Shown here piece after piece: positions 42,696-51,977 of a DNA stretch of 64,000 nucleotides. The stretch comes from Sphingomonas sp. R647. Lineage in GTDB: Bacteria; Pseudomonadota; Alphaproteobacteria; Sphingomonadales; Sphingomonadaceae. Each line of letters opens with the position of its first letter. Positions within the stretch are counted from its first letter, which is position 1. Made by a program: the position numbers and the translations under genes. Under the pieces are notes generated by a model. That model was not told where the DNA came from. It made no database searches and saw only the letters and a list, made by a program, of their open reading frames with translations. The stretch spans positions 1-64,000 of the forward strand of contig NZ_JAIQXT010000006.1 of NCBI RefSeq assembly GCF_020177055.1, given 5' to 3'.

Positions 42696-43693
42696 CGGCC
42701 GAGCCGCCGGCGGCGGGCGTCTATCTGCGCGCCTATCTGGCGCCGCTCGCGCCGTTTCTCGACCGCGCCGATGTCACCGACATCTATGTCAACCAGCCCG
42801 GCGAGATCTGGGTCGAGACGCTGGGCGGGGCGAGCGAGCGGCACGATGCGCCGGACCTCACCGAAACCGCGCTCGAACGGCTCGCGCGGCAGGTAGCGGC
42901 GCTGACGCATCAGGGGATCAGCCGCGCCCACCCATTGCTGTCGGCCGCCCTGCCGGACGGCGCACGCGTTCAGGTGATCGCGCCGCCCGCGACGCGTGGC
43001 GGGATGGCGATTGCGATCCGCAAGCATGTGTCGGCCGATCTGGGGCTCGACGATTATGCGGCGGCGGGGGCGTTCGACGGGACGCGGCGCGGTAGCGCGT
43101 TGCATGGCGATGAGGGGATTGCGGAGTTGGCGGCGCTGCTAGAGGCGGGGAACCTCGCCGCGATGCTGCGGCAGGCGGTGCGGTCGCGGCGCAATATCCT
43201 GGTTTCCGGCGGCACCTCGACCGGCAAGACTACGTTCCTGAATGCCCTGCTGCGTGAGGTTGCTTCCGACGAGCGGTTGATCGTGATCGAGGATACGCCT
43301 GAGCTGCATCTGCGTCACGCCAATGCGATCGGCCTGCTGGCGACGCGTGGCGATTTGGGTGAGGCGCGGGTTACCGCCGATGACCTGCTCGGCGCGTCGC
43401 TGCGGATGCGGCCGGACCGGATCATCCTGGGCGAGCTGCGCGGCGAGGAGGCCTATGCCTTTCTGCGTGCAATCAACACCGGCCATCCCGGATCGCTGAG
43501 CTCGGTCCATGCCAACAGCGCAGAGGCGGCGGTCGAGCAGATCGCGCTGTTGATCCTCCAGCGCGGCACGCGGCTGAGCCGGGAAGACGTGACGCATTAT
43601 GTGCGCTCGACCATCGACGTGTTCGTGCAGCTCGAACGCGTCGGCGGGCGGCGGCGGGTTGCCGAAGTGCTGCTACCCGGCGCTGGCCGCTAA
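42692..43693 (+). CDS. virB11: VirB11 ATPase
   Basis: A 333-residue hexameric secretion ATPase. Walker A is LVSGGTSTGKTTFLNALL (about residue 170), the Asp box is LIVIEDTPEL and Walker B is DRIILGELRGEEAYAFL, followed by the His box GHPGSLSSVHAN. It powers substrate transfer with VirB4. Its 3' end overlaps the convergent hydroxylase gene by 21 bases. No virD4 coupling protein follows. Confidence 0.96.
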   Translation: MTAEPPAAGVYLRAYLAPLAPFLDRADVTDIYVNQPGEIWVETLGGASERHDAPDLTETALERLARQVAALTHQGISRAHPLLSAALPDGARVQVIAPPATRGGMAIAIRKHVSADLGLDDYAAAGAFDGTRRGSALHGDEGIAELAALLEAGNLAAMLRQAVRSRRNILVSGGTSTGKTTFLNALLREVASDERLIVIEDTPELHLRHANAIGLLATRGDLGEARVTADDLLGASLRMRPDRIILGELRGEEAYAFLRAINTGHPGSLSSVHANSAEAAVEQIALLILQRGTRLSREDVTHYVRSTIDVFVQLERVGGRRRVAEVLLPGAGR

Positions 43694-44281
43694 CATTTCG
43701 CCCAGCCAGTCATCGACCAGCGCGTCGATCACCAGATGCACCCGGTCGCTGGTGCCGCGATTGACCACCGAATGCGTGTCCATCAGGCGCAGATACCAGG
43801 CCTCCCCCGGCGCCATCGTCACCGGCGTTCCGTTGAGCAGGAATTCGACATCGGGGTTGGTGGTGATCGGGATATGCAGGCGGGCCACGCCATGTTCGGC
43901 GGCGAGGTCGTGGTCGTAATGCGGCTTGATCACCGATCCCGGGGTCAGCCGCATCAGTCGCACCACGGTCAGCGGGCATTTGAACGCCGCCAGCACTTCG
44001 CGGAAATAGGGCGTCGCGGCCAGCAGCGGCCCGTCGACGAACTCGGTCGCGGTGGGATCGGAGTAGATCATCATCACCGGATGCGTCGCGCCGGCCGTGT
44101 GGCGCAGCGGCAGGACCGACCAATTGCCCTCGTAATTCTGCTTCACCAGATGATCGATCCAGTCGCGATCGACCGCGTCGAGATCGGCCCGCAGCCGGTC
44201 GACGTCGAACGCCATGGGCAGCCGCAGCCGGTCGGGCAGCTGCCCTTCGGGAGGTGCGGATCGGATGACCTGATCGAGCAT
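43673..44281 (-). CDS. Aspartyl/asparaginyl beta-hydroxylase family protein
   Basis: A 202-residue 2OG-Fe(II) enzyme. The iron ligands are in KPHYDHDLA (His and Asp) and the distal His and Arg are in LMDTHSVVNRGTSDRVHLVID. It hydroxylates Asp or Asn residues, or a related small substrate. ATG 44281 is used; a GTG one codon upstream is also possible. It converges with virB11, so it is not part of the T4SS operon. Confidence 0.88.
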   Translation of the reverse strand: MLDQVIRSAPPEGQLPDRLRLPMAFDVDRLRADLDAVDRDWIDHLVKQNYEGNWSVLPLRHTAGATHPVMMIYSDPTATEFVDGPLLAATPYFREVLAAFKCPLTVVRLMRLTPGSVIKPHYDHDLAAEHGVARLHIPITTNPDVEFLLNGTPVTMAPGEAWYLRLMDTHSVVNRGTSDRVHLVIDALVDDWLGEMLAASAG

Positions 44282-44284
44282 CAC

Positions 44285-44582
44285 GCGAGGTTAGCGCCAC
44301 CCGACGCAGGTGCAAGCCGGATCAAGGCGCGGTGCGCGGCGGGACCCGCAGAAACAGGGGGTCGCGCCTGACACCTTCCGGCGAAGCTGACGAAAACATG
44401 CGGGTTGCGGGCCGACACGACGGGATGACACCCGCGAACGGCCCGGGACGCGACAGGTTCGCGGCACCTGCGCAACGGGAGCGCGACGGTCCCACGACTG
44501 GCGCGCGACCGCTCCACGACGCGATTGGGCCGCCAAAGGACTGGTGGGCGACGGCTTGTCGACAGAAGGCGACGGCGGGGCA
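44285..44582. other. Gap with no recognised gene
   Basis: About 300 bases between the hydroxylase start and the HTH gene end. Several reading frames are open but all are Arg/Pro-rich and lack any motif, as expected from high-GC sequence. No promoter, hairpin or repeat stands out. It may be decayed coding sequence. Confidence 0.4.
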
Positions 44583-44981
44583 TCAGCGGCGCGACGGCGG
44601 TGCGACCGGGGCGGACGCTGGCGCGCGAGCCGCGGCGGGGTCGCGCGGGGCGAGCGGATCGGGGCCGAAGGGATCGGCGAGCCGCGCCGCATGCAGTTCG
44701 AGCGCACGGCTCCACGCATAGTCAAACGGCGTGCCGGTCAGGCGATTGCGCAGCGCATGCGCGCTGGACCGCGACATGCCCGCGGCACGCGCGGACCGCG
44801 CAATGCTGCCGGTTTCGACAAGGGCGGCGAGGAAGACGCGCTGTTTGGCGGGGTCCAGTGCGCGCGGACGGGTGGGGTTTGCTGGGTCATCCGACAGGAT
44901 GAAGCGGATTGCGCGCGTGTAGGACAGGGTGTGGCGGGGGATGTTGGATGGATTTTTTGGCGGGGTGTGGCGCGGGGGCAT
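44583..44981 (-). CDS. HTH-domain protein, possibly shortened
   Basis: A 132-residue protein. The helix-turn-helix region is KQRVFLAALVETGSIARSARAAGMSRSSAHALRNRL (about 45-80, by motif), followed by FDYAWSRALELHAARLADP. The pattern is common in sphingomonads in proteins of 150-250 residues, so the C-terminus, which turns into Ala/Pro-rich sequence, may be cut short. It diverges from parDE. Function is unknown. Confidence 0.6.
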   Translation of the reverse strand: MPPRHTPPKNPSNIPRHTLSYTRAIRFILSDDPANPTRPRALDPAKQRVFLAALVETGSIARSARAAGMSRSSAHALRNRLTGTPFDYAWSRALELHAARLADPFGPDPLAPRDPAAARAPASAPVAPPSRR

Positions 44982-45003
44982 CCGTCAGGGGGCGCCGCGC
45001 TGC

Positions 45004-45032
45004 TTGGCAAGATTAGCGCAAAACTCTATACC
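45004..45032 (+). promoter_or_regulatory. Promoter of parDE
   Basis: TTGGCA at 45004-45009, a 17-base spacer and TATACC at 45027-45032 form a good sigma-70-like promoter. The parD ATG begins only 6 bases after the -10, so transcription would start at or next to the ATG and the mRNA would be nearly leaderless. Confidence 0.6.
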
Positions 45033-45038
45033 AGTCGT

Positions 45039-45317
45039 ATGGCCCAGATGAACATCTCGATCCCCGACACGCTCAAGGGCTGGGCGGAATCGCGTGTGGC
45101 CGAGGGGCGGTATAGCAGCACCAGCGACTATGTCCGCGACCTGATCCGGCGCGACGAGGAGCGCGAGACGGCCAGGGCACACGAGATTGCCCGGCTCCGC
45201 GCCGCCTGGGACGAGGGGCTGGCGAGCGGCCGGGCGGTCGATGCACCGAAAGACTGGGCCGATCGCGTGATCGCACGCGGCGAGGCACGGCGGCGGGGCG
45301 AGCCGGACGCCGCCTGA
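45039..45317 (+). CDS. parD: ParD-type antitoxin
   Basis: A 92-residue protein with the ribbon-helix-helix N-terminus MAQMNISIPDTLKGWAESRV and the ParD segment GRYSSTSDYVRDLIRRDEE. It would bind DNA and neutralise ParE. The ATG at 45039 was chosen because the promoter ends just before it. The stop overlaps the toxin ATG (TGATG). Confidence 0.93.
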   Translation: MAQMNISIPDTLKGWAESRVAEGRYSSTSDYVRDLIRRDEERETARAHEIARLRAAWDEGLASGRAVDAPKDWADRVIARGEARRRGEPDAA

Positions 45318-45607
45318 TGCGCGTCGCGATCCTACCGAGCGCGGATCGCGACCTCGATGCCATTTACGACTGGATCGCGGAGGACGACGCCGAGGCGGCG
45401 GCGCGGCATGTGCGGCGGCTGGTGGCGGCAGCGCTGAGCCTGCGCGACTTTCCGATGCGCGACATGGCGCGGCCGGAGATTGGCGCGGGGGCGCGGAGTT
45501 TGATCGTGGGGCGGTATCTGGTGCTGTATCGCGTGAGCGGCGAGCGGGTGGAGATTGTGCGCTTTGTGCACGGGGCGCGGGAGGTTGGCGGGTTGTGGGG
45601 GGAGTAG
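45317..45607 (+). CDS. parE: ParE/RelE-family toxin
   Basis: A 96-residue toxin with the family layout: DRDLDAIYDWIAEDDAEAAARHV, FPMRDMARPEIGAGARSLIVGRYLVLYRV and a final IVRFVHGAREV, identified by motif. ParE toxins act on DNA gyrase; RelE relatives cut mRNA. Sequence alone favours ParE because of the ParD partner. Confidence 0.93.
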   Translation: MRVAILPSADRDLDAIYDWIAEDDAEAAARHVRRLVAAALSLRDFPMRDMARPEIGAGARSLIVGRYLVLYRVSGERVEIVRFVHGAREVGGLWGE

Positions 45608-45705
45608 GACATCGGGCCGAAAGACGGTAGCCCGAGACTATCGATTACCCCCTGTGGATCACCGTGAGTGACGAGCAGATCGCTGCGCACCTCGCCGCAC
45701 AAATG

Positions 45706-46185
45706 TTACCCGCAACGCGGCACATCGATAGCTCTATAGTCAGCCGGCCTAGCCCCCGATTTATCGACAATCTCGATATTACAGCTGTTCGGCGCATTGG
45801 AAATTTGACGGATAGAGTAGGCCTCGCCGGCAATCGGTGTGAACGAAGCGCCTGAAACGCATGTACCGACGGTTGAGCTTACCGCACCGCTTGCCAGCGT
45901 TTCGCTTATCTCACCATAAACCGTAATGCGCTCGCCCGCCCGTATTGGCCTAGTTTTGCTTGCACCGTCCGACCACCCAAACAGGGCAAATTTCGTCAGT
46001 GATTTGCAGGAATCACCCTCAATCGAAAGATAGGATTGGCTTGCACCGGCAATCTGACCGAATCGATTGTCGTATGACTTCAAAAAGGTCAGTGATGCCA
46101 CCGGCTCACCTGCACTCGGCAGCGAATGTTGAGAATAGCAACCAGCAAGTGCCACACACAGCACCGAGACGCCAAAGCGCTTCAT
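45706..46185 (-). CDS. Putative lipoprotein
   Basis: About 159 residues. The lipobox LAGC lies at about residues 13-16, after a short basic and hydrophobic signal (MKRFGVSVLCVALAGC). The mature part has several Cys (about 5) that could form disulfides. No domain was recognised. The base composition is more AT-rich than its neighbours, which suggests horizontal transfer. The ATG at 46185 is chosen to give the signal; the frame is open further upstream. Confidence 0.65.
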   Translation of the reverse strand: MKRFGVSVLCVALAGCYSQHSLPSAGEPVASLTFLKSYDNRFGQIAGASQSYLSIEGDSCKSLTKFALFGWSDGASKTRPIRAGERITVYGEISETLASGAVSSTVGTCVSGASFTPIAGEAYSIRQISNAPNSCNIEIVDKSGARPADYRAIDVPRCG

Positions 46186-46358
46186 CATCCACATCCCCCG
46201 TTCCATCAAAACACACAAAAGACGCGTATTGAAATTTCGAGCCGAGAGCCACCCGCCACTCGCTGAGTAAGCGCCGGCAACGGGTGCGTGCCCGCCCGTG
46301 CCCAGTGACAGATCGCTATCCATCTGTGGGAAAGTAGCGCCTGTGGCCGCCATTCCGA

Positions 46359-46925
46359 TTATCCCCGCTTCGCCGGCGCGTGCCCATAGAAGCGCAACAT
46401 CTCCCACAGACGCTCAACGCTGATCCCCTGCTCCTGATCGATTGCCAGCCGATGGCCTGGGCTCACAACACGTAACGTGGGGCGCTGGCGGTCTGGCTGG
46501 GGGTAGACGTGCACACCCTCGGGGTCGGCGCCGATATAGGTTTCGAGCTGGTTGCAGAGCCAGCCGGTCCACGGACCCCAGTCAGCGAAATCGGCGTTGT
46601 CGAAGCCGTCGAGATATTTCTCGAAGTTCGCGCACGATAGCGTGGACCAGCAGCCGAAGCCGAACTTCTCTGCCTGTCCGTGAACCGGAATTTCCAGCAC
46701 GGCGCGGACGAAGAAATGACGGCCGGACATCACGCAGAAATCTTCGGACAGGAAGTCGCCGTCCAACCGCACGGCGCTGTTCGGTTCCTGTATTCGCTCA
46801 TGCGGCCACGGATCCGGCGCGAGGGCGGCGAGGTCCATCATTCCCTGATGGACCTCGCCGCACCCTGCGCAGGCCCAGCTTCCTGCGAATGGATTGGCAG
46901 GCTTTGCACGGCGGAACCAGCTCAT
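46359..46925 (-). CDS. DUF2199 domain protein
   Basis: A 188-residue protein with the DUF2199 pattern: CAGCGEVHQGMMDLAALAP near the start (a CxxC pair), SGRHFFVRAVLEIPV and CWSTLSCANFEKYLD, and WGPWTGWLCN. The family is widespread but of unknown function. It lies between the lipoprotein gene and thiC, all on the minus strand, with a 173-base gap on the lipoprotein side holding no clear feature. Confidence 0.85.
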   Translation of the reverse strand: MSWFRRAKPANPFAGSWACAGCGEVHQGMMDLAALAPDPWPHERIQEPNSAVRLDGDFLSEDFCVMSGRHFFVRAVLEIPVHGQAEKFGFGCWSTLSCANFEKYLDGFDNADFADWGPWTGWLCNQLETYIGADPEGVHVYPQPDRQRPTLRVVSPGHRLAIDQEQGISVERLWEMLRFYGHAPAKRG

Positions 46926-46956
46926 GCGCTAAGCTATGCCGATGCGTCGGTCCGGA

Positions 46957-48968
<2,012 letters not shown>

Positions 48969-49016
48969 TGGTTTGTCCTAGCGCGTCAGGAAGGGGCTGT
49001 CACTGGCGGGTGTTAC

Positions 49017-49083
49017 TTTCCGGACTGGAAACAAATAACTTGCCAATGTGGAAAGTGATGCGCTACTGTTTCCAGGTTGGAAA
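49017..49083 (+). promoter_or_regulatory. Three TTTCC-N5-GGAAA operators
   Basis: Two exact TTTCC-N5-GGAAA sites lie at 49017-49031 and 49069-49083. A third with one mismatch (TTGCC-N5-GGAAA) lies between them at 49040-49054. A possible promoter, TTGCCA (49040) and TACTGT (49064) with an 18-base spacer, is inside the array. It precedes a membrane-protein gene and a winged-helix regulator, so the regulator probably binds here and represses both. Confidence 0.6.
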
Positions 49084-49097
49084 GTCAGGAGCTTGTG

Positions 49098-49547
49098 ATG
49101 GATGTACGGGAGGCGCGCGCGGCGCTCGATGAGATTGATGCGGCGCGGCTTGCGCTGGCGCGGACGGGGCCGGCATATCCGCTGTGGCGGCATGCGGCGT
49201 TTGCTGCCGCGATCGCGGTGATGGTGGCGGGTCAGGGCTTTGGGCCGAAATTCGCGATCCCGATGCTGGTCGCGGCGATCGCGGGGATTGCCTGGCTCAC
49301 CACGGACGACCGCAAGCGCTATGGGCTGTTCGTCAGTGGCTATCGCTGGGGGCGGACGTTGCCACTGACGCTGGGACTGGTCGTGGTGATGCTGGGCGCG
49401 ATGGCCGCCGAAAACCATGCCCGGTCCGCGGGCCTGTCGATTACCGTGAAGCTGGCGATCGCCGCAGGAGCCTTTGCCATCGCGTTCGGAACGAGCCTGT
49501 TGTGGACGCGGCTCTATCAGCGCGAGTTGTCGGGGCGCGCGCGGTGA
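49098..49547 (+). CDS. Membrane protein paired with winged-helix regulator
   Basis: A 149-residue protein with four hydrophobic segments (about residues 33-50, 54-70, 87-105 and 115-135). It begins MDVREARAALDEIDAARLALA, a cytoplasmic helix. The ATG at 49098 follows AGGAG. The stop overlaps the next gene. No catalytic motif was seen. Confidence 0.8.
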   Translation: MDVREARAALDEIDAARLALARTGPAYPLWRHAAFAAAIAVMVAGQGFGPKFAIPMLVAAIAGIAWLTTDDRKRYGLFVSGYRWGRTLPLTLGLVVVMLGAMAAENHARSAGLSITVKLAIAAGAFAIAFGTSLLWTRLYQRELSGRAR

Positions 49548-49849
49548 GCGGGGCGAAGATCGACATGCTGCTCCATGCCCCCGCGCGGTTGCAGATCGCG
49601 GCCCTGCTCGATGCCGTCGACGAGATGGAGTTTTCGCGCTTGCGGTCGCTGGTCAGCGTCAGCGACTCCGTCTTGTCAAAGCACCTCGCAGCCTTGTCGG
49701 AGGCCGGCTATGTCGGCCTGCGCAAGGCGGCGGAAGCGGGGCGGCAGCGCACCTGGGCGTCGCTGAACCGTGCGGGACGTCGCGCGCTGCGCAGCCATGT
49801 TGCCGCGCTGCGCGAGATCGTTGCCCAGGTTCCGGCCGAACGCGATTAG
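49544..49849 (+). CDS. Winged-helix transcriptional regulator
   Basis: A 101-residue winged-helix protein with the HTH at about 30-60 (FSRLRSLVSVSDSVLSKHLAALSEAGYV, by motif). It resembles the ArsR/MarR-like small regulators that often follow a membrane protein. The GTG at 49544 overlaps the previous stop codon (GTGA). It probably represses its own operon through the TTTCC operators. Confidence 0.85.
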   Translation: MSGAKIDMLLHAPARLQIAALLDAVDEMEFSRLRSLVSVSDSVLSKHLAALSEAGYVGLRKAAEAGRQRTWASLNRAGRRALRSHVAALREIVAQVPAERD

Positions 49850-50703
49850 AAGGTCAGCGCGAGCCCTGCGCCTGCGGTCCACTGGTGCCGCGTGCCGGCG
49901 ATCGAGACGAGCGGCGAGTCCGCGAAGTCGCCGACCAGTTTCTTGTAGGTGCCGCCCGCGACCAGCGCGAGGCCCTTGGTCAGGTTGCCGGTGATCGCAT
50001 GGGTGAACATGCCGCCAACGGTGATGTCCTTCTGCCCGCCCTCGGGCCGGAATGCGGGGAGGCCGCTGGCGATGCTGCCCGCTGGGGTGACGCCGAAATA
50101 GGTGCGAGCGTAGCGGTCCTCGACGATCTCCGCCGAGGCGAACAGCGATACCAACGCTTTGGTGCTGAGCGGGGTGGTATAGTTTACCGACGGGGTGAAG
50201 ATGCCGCTGCGGTGGATCTTGGTGACGTCGTGGCGGTAGCTGAGGCTGACCGACAGCGTGTCGAAGTCGTGGATGATCCCCGTCTTGCCGAGGCCGACAT
50301 AGCCGCCGACTTCGACCGCCGTATCGATCTCGCCCAGCGCGGCGACGCGGGGATCCTTGATCGCGTCGCGATTGGTGCGGTTCAGGTTGATGACCGCGAC
50401 CGGGCCGAGCTGGAAGTTCCAGTCCTTGCCCGCAACATCGGGGATCACGTCGAGGCTGGCACGGTTGCCGAGCACGGTGAAGCTCATGCCCGCGACGGTG
50501 CCGTTGGCGGCGGGCGCCGGGATCCAGCGATTGTCGTCCGACCCCTCATAGTCCGGCAGCCACACCCCGCCGACAGCGACGGTGAGGCGCGCCCGCCCCT
50601 CTTGCGCGGCTTCCGCCTGTTCGGGCGTCGGGGCACTATCCTGCGCCAGCGCGGGCGTGGCGAGGGTGGCGGCGAGGAAGGCGGAAAGAACGCGGATACG
50701 CAT
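49846..50703 (-). CDS. MipA/OmpV family outer membrane protein
   Basis: A 285-residue protein with a signal peptide (about 1-20, ending TPALA), then a beta-barrel with alternating hydrophobic residues and a C-terminal aromatic (GLALTF). The MipA/OmpV pattern is seen in VGGVWLPDYEGSDDNRWIPAP. It may be an outer membrane scaffold or porin. The ATG at 50703 begins MRIRVLSA. It overlaps the regulator by 4 bases, convergent. Confidence 0.9.
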   Translation of the reverse strand: MRIRVLSAFLAATLATPALAQDSAPTPEQAEAAQEGRARLTVAVGGVWLPDYEGSDDNRWIPAPAANGTVAGMSFTVLGNRASLDVIPDVAGKDWNFQLGPVAVINLNRTNRDAIKDPRVAALGEIDTAVEVGGYVGLGKTGIIHDFDTLSVSLSYRHDVTKIHRSGIFTPSVNYTTPLSTKALVSLFASAEIVEDRYARTYFGVTPAGSIASGLPAFRPEGGQKDITVGGMFTHAITGNLTKGLALVAGGTYKKLVGDFADSPLVSIAGTRHQWTAGAGLALTF

Positions 50704-50791
50704 GAAGGTGATTCCCTGAACCTGTTTCAGGGGCGCAACGCTGCACTGCGGAATTGGATGCATGGCCCCATAAACGGGCTGGGCGATGGCC

Positions 50792-51205
50792 CTAAAGCAT
50801 ATACCGCATCTTCACCTGCTGCTTCGCCCCATCCAGCGGAAAGCATGCCGCCTTGAACTTGGGCGGGCCGAAGGTGATGACGGGGTTGCGGCTGAAGCCG
50901 AAGCCTTCCTTGGGGATGCCCATCATCGTGTCGAGCTTCTTGTTGCTGTTCGCGTCGTGGATCACCGCGACGGCATAGGTCGCGGTCGCCAGCCCCTCGA
51001 ACCGGGTGGCCGGATGCGCCGCCGAAATCGTGCGCGAGATCGCGCGGGGGTCGTCCTTACAGTCGGGGAAGCTGTCCGGCCGCGCGGTCAGGCAGATCTG
51101 CAGCACGCCCTTGGCATTGCGAAGGCCAGTGACCTCAAGGTCGAAGCTGGCCACCGGCGAGGCCGCCGGGAGGAGCAGAAGGGCTGCGGGCAGCAGCGCG
51201 AGCAT
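50792..51205 (-). CDS. DUF2141 domain protein, exported
   Basis: A 137-residue protein. It has a signal peptide (about 1-18, hydrophobic core LLPAALLLLPAA) and the DUF2141 domain (VTGLRNAKGVLQICLTARPDSFPDC, by motif, then TYAVAVIHDANSNKKLDTMMGIPKEGFGFS). The function is unknown. Its start at 51205 lies 71 bases inside the end of the upstream desaturase gene. Confidence 0.85.
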   Translation of the reverse strand: MLALLPAALLLLPAASPVASFDLEVTGLRNAKGVLQICLTARPDSFPDCKDDPRAISRTISAAHPATRFEGLATATYAVAVIHDANSNKKLDTMMGIPKEGFGFSRNPVITFGPPKFKAACFPLDGAKQQVKMRYML

Positions 51206-51926
51206 GTGCTTTCTGGAAATCGCCAATCCCCCGGTCGGTGCCGCACAGCCGGTCCCAGAAGCGGAAATAGAGACCATAGTTGCACCCATATTGCTCATGA
51301 TGCCGCTGATGATGGCTCGCGGTGATCAGCCACGCTCCCAGTGGCCCCCGCCACATCACCCGCGGAAATACTTCCCACCCCATGTGATTGGTCACACCCA
51401 TAACGGTCATGATTCCAAGCACCAAGCCCAATGCGCCAACATGAATAGGAATTGCGAAGACCAGTGACGGAATCACCACGGCGCCGGTCAGCGCCTCGAT
51501 CGGGTGAAAGCTCATCGCCGCCCATGCGGTGGGCGGGCGGCTGTCGTGATGGACGGCGTGCGCGATGCGGAACAGCCGGGGGCGGTGCATCCAGCGATGC
51601 GTCCAGTAGAACCAGGTGTCGTGCGCGAAGAGGTAGAGGAACACCGACAGCGGCAGATACCAGAGCGGATAGGCCGAGACATCGGTGTAGATCCGGGTCC
51701 AGCCGTGATTCTGCCAGCCCCAGGCGACGATGCCGGCGGGGATGCCATAGATACCGGCGCTGGCGAGGCTCCACAGCAGCTCGCGGCGCATCTGCCGGTC
51801 GAGCCCGGCATAAAGGCCGGGATGCCGGACGCGTGTTGCCCAGGCGAAGGCGCCCGAGACGATCAGATAGCGCACCCCGACGATCAGCGTCATCGCGAGT
51901 GCCGACAAGAGGATGGCGAGCCACAT
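51135..51926 (-). CDS. Sterol desaturase/fatty acid hydroxylase family protein
   Basis: A 263-residue membrane di-iron enzyme. The His clusters are HDTWFYWTHRWMHR, HAVHHDS and ASHHQRHHEQYGC, with three or four helices. It may hydroxylate a fatty acid, sterol-like lipid or carotenoid; the substrate is unclear. It overlaps the DUF2141 gene by 71 bases. Confidence 0.9.
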   Translation of the reverse strand: MWLAILLSALAMTLIVGVRYLIVSGAFAWATRVRHPGLYAGLDRQMRRELLWSLASAGIYGIPAGIVAWGWQNHGWTRIYTDVSAYPLWYLPLSVFLYLFAHDTWFYWTHRWMHRPRLFRIAHAVHHDSRPPTAWAAMSFHPIEALTGAVVIPSLVFAIPIHVGALGLVLGIMTVMGVTNHMGWEVFPRVMWRGPLGAWLITASHHQRHHEQYGCNYGLYFRFWDRLCGTDRGIGDFQKAHARAAARSPSAPPGGLAGGQLRP

Positions 51927-51977
51927 GCACCCGCTCTACATGAAACTGGTGCGTCGCAACAAACGGAGAAACCCGTA

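Noticed and set aside
44285-44582. A missing virB5, virB7 or virD4 in the gap after virB11
   Set aside because: No signal peptide, lipobox or ATPase motif is found in any frame.
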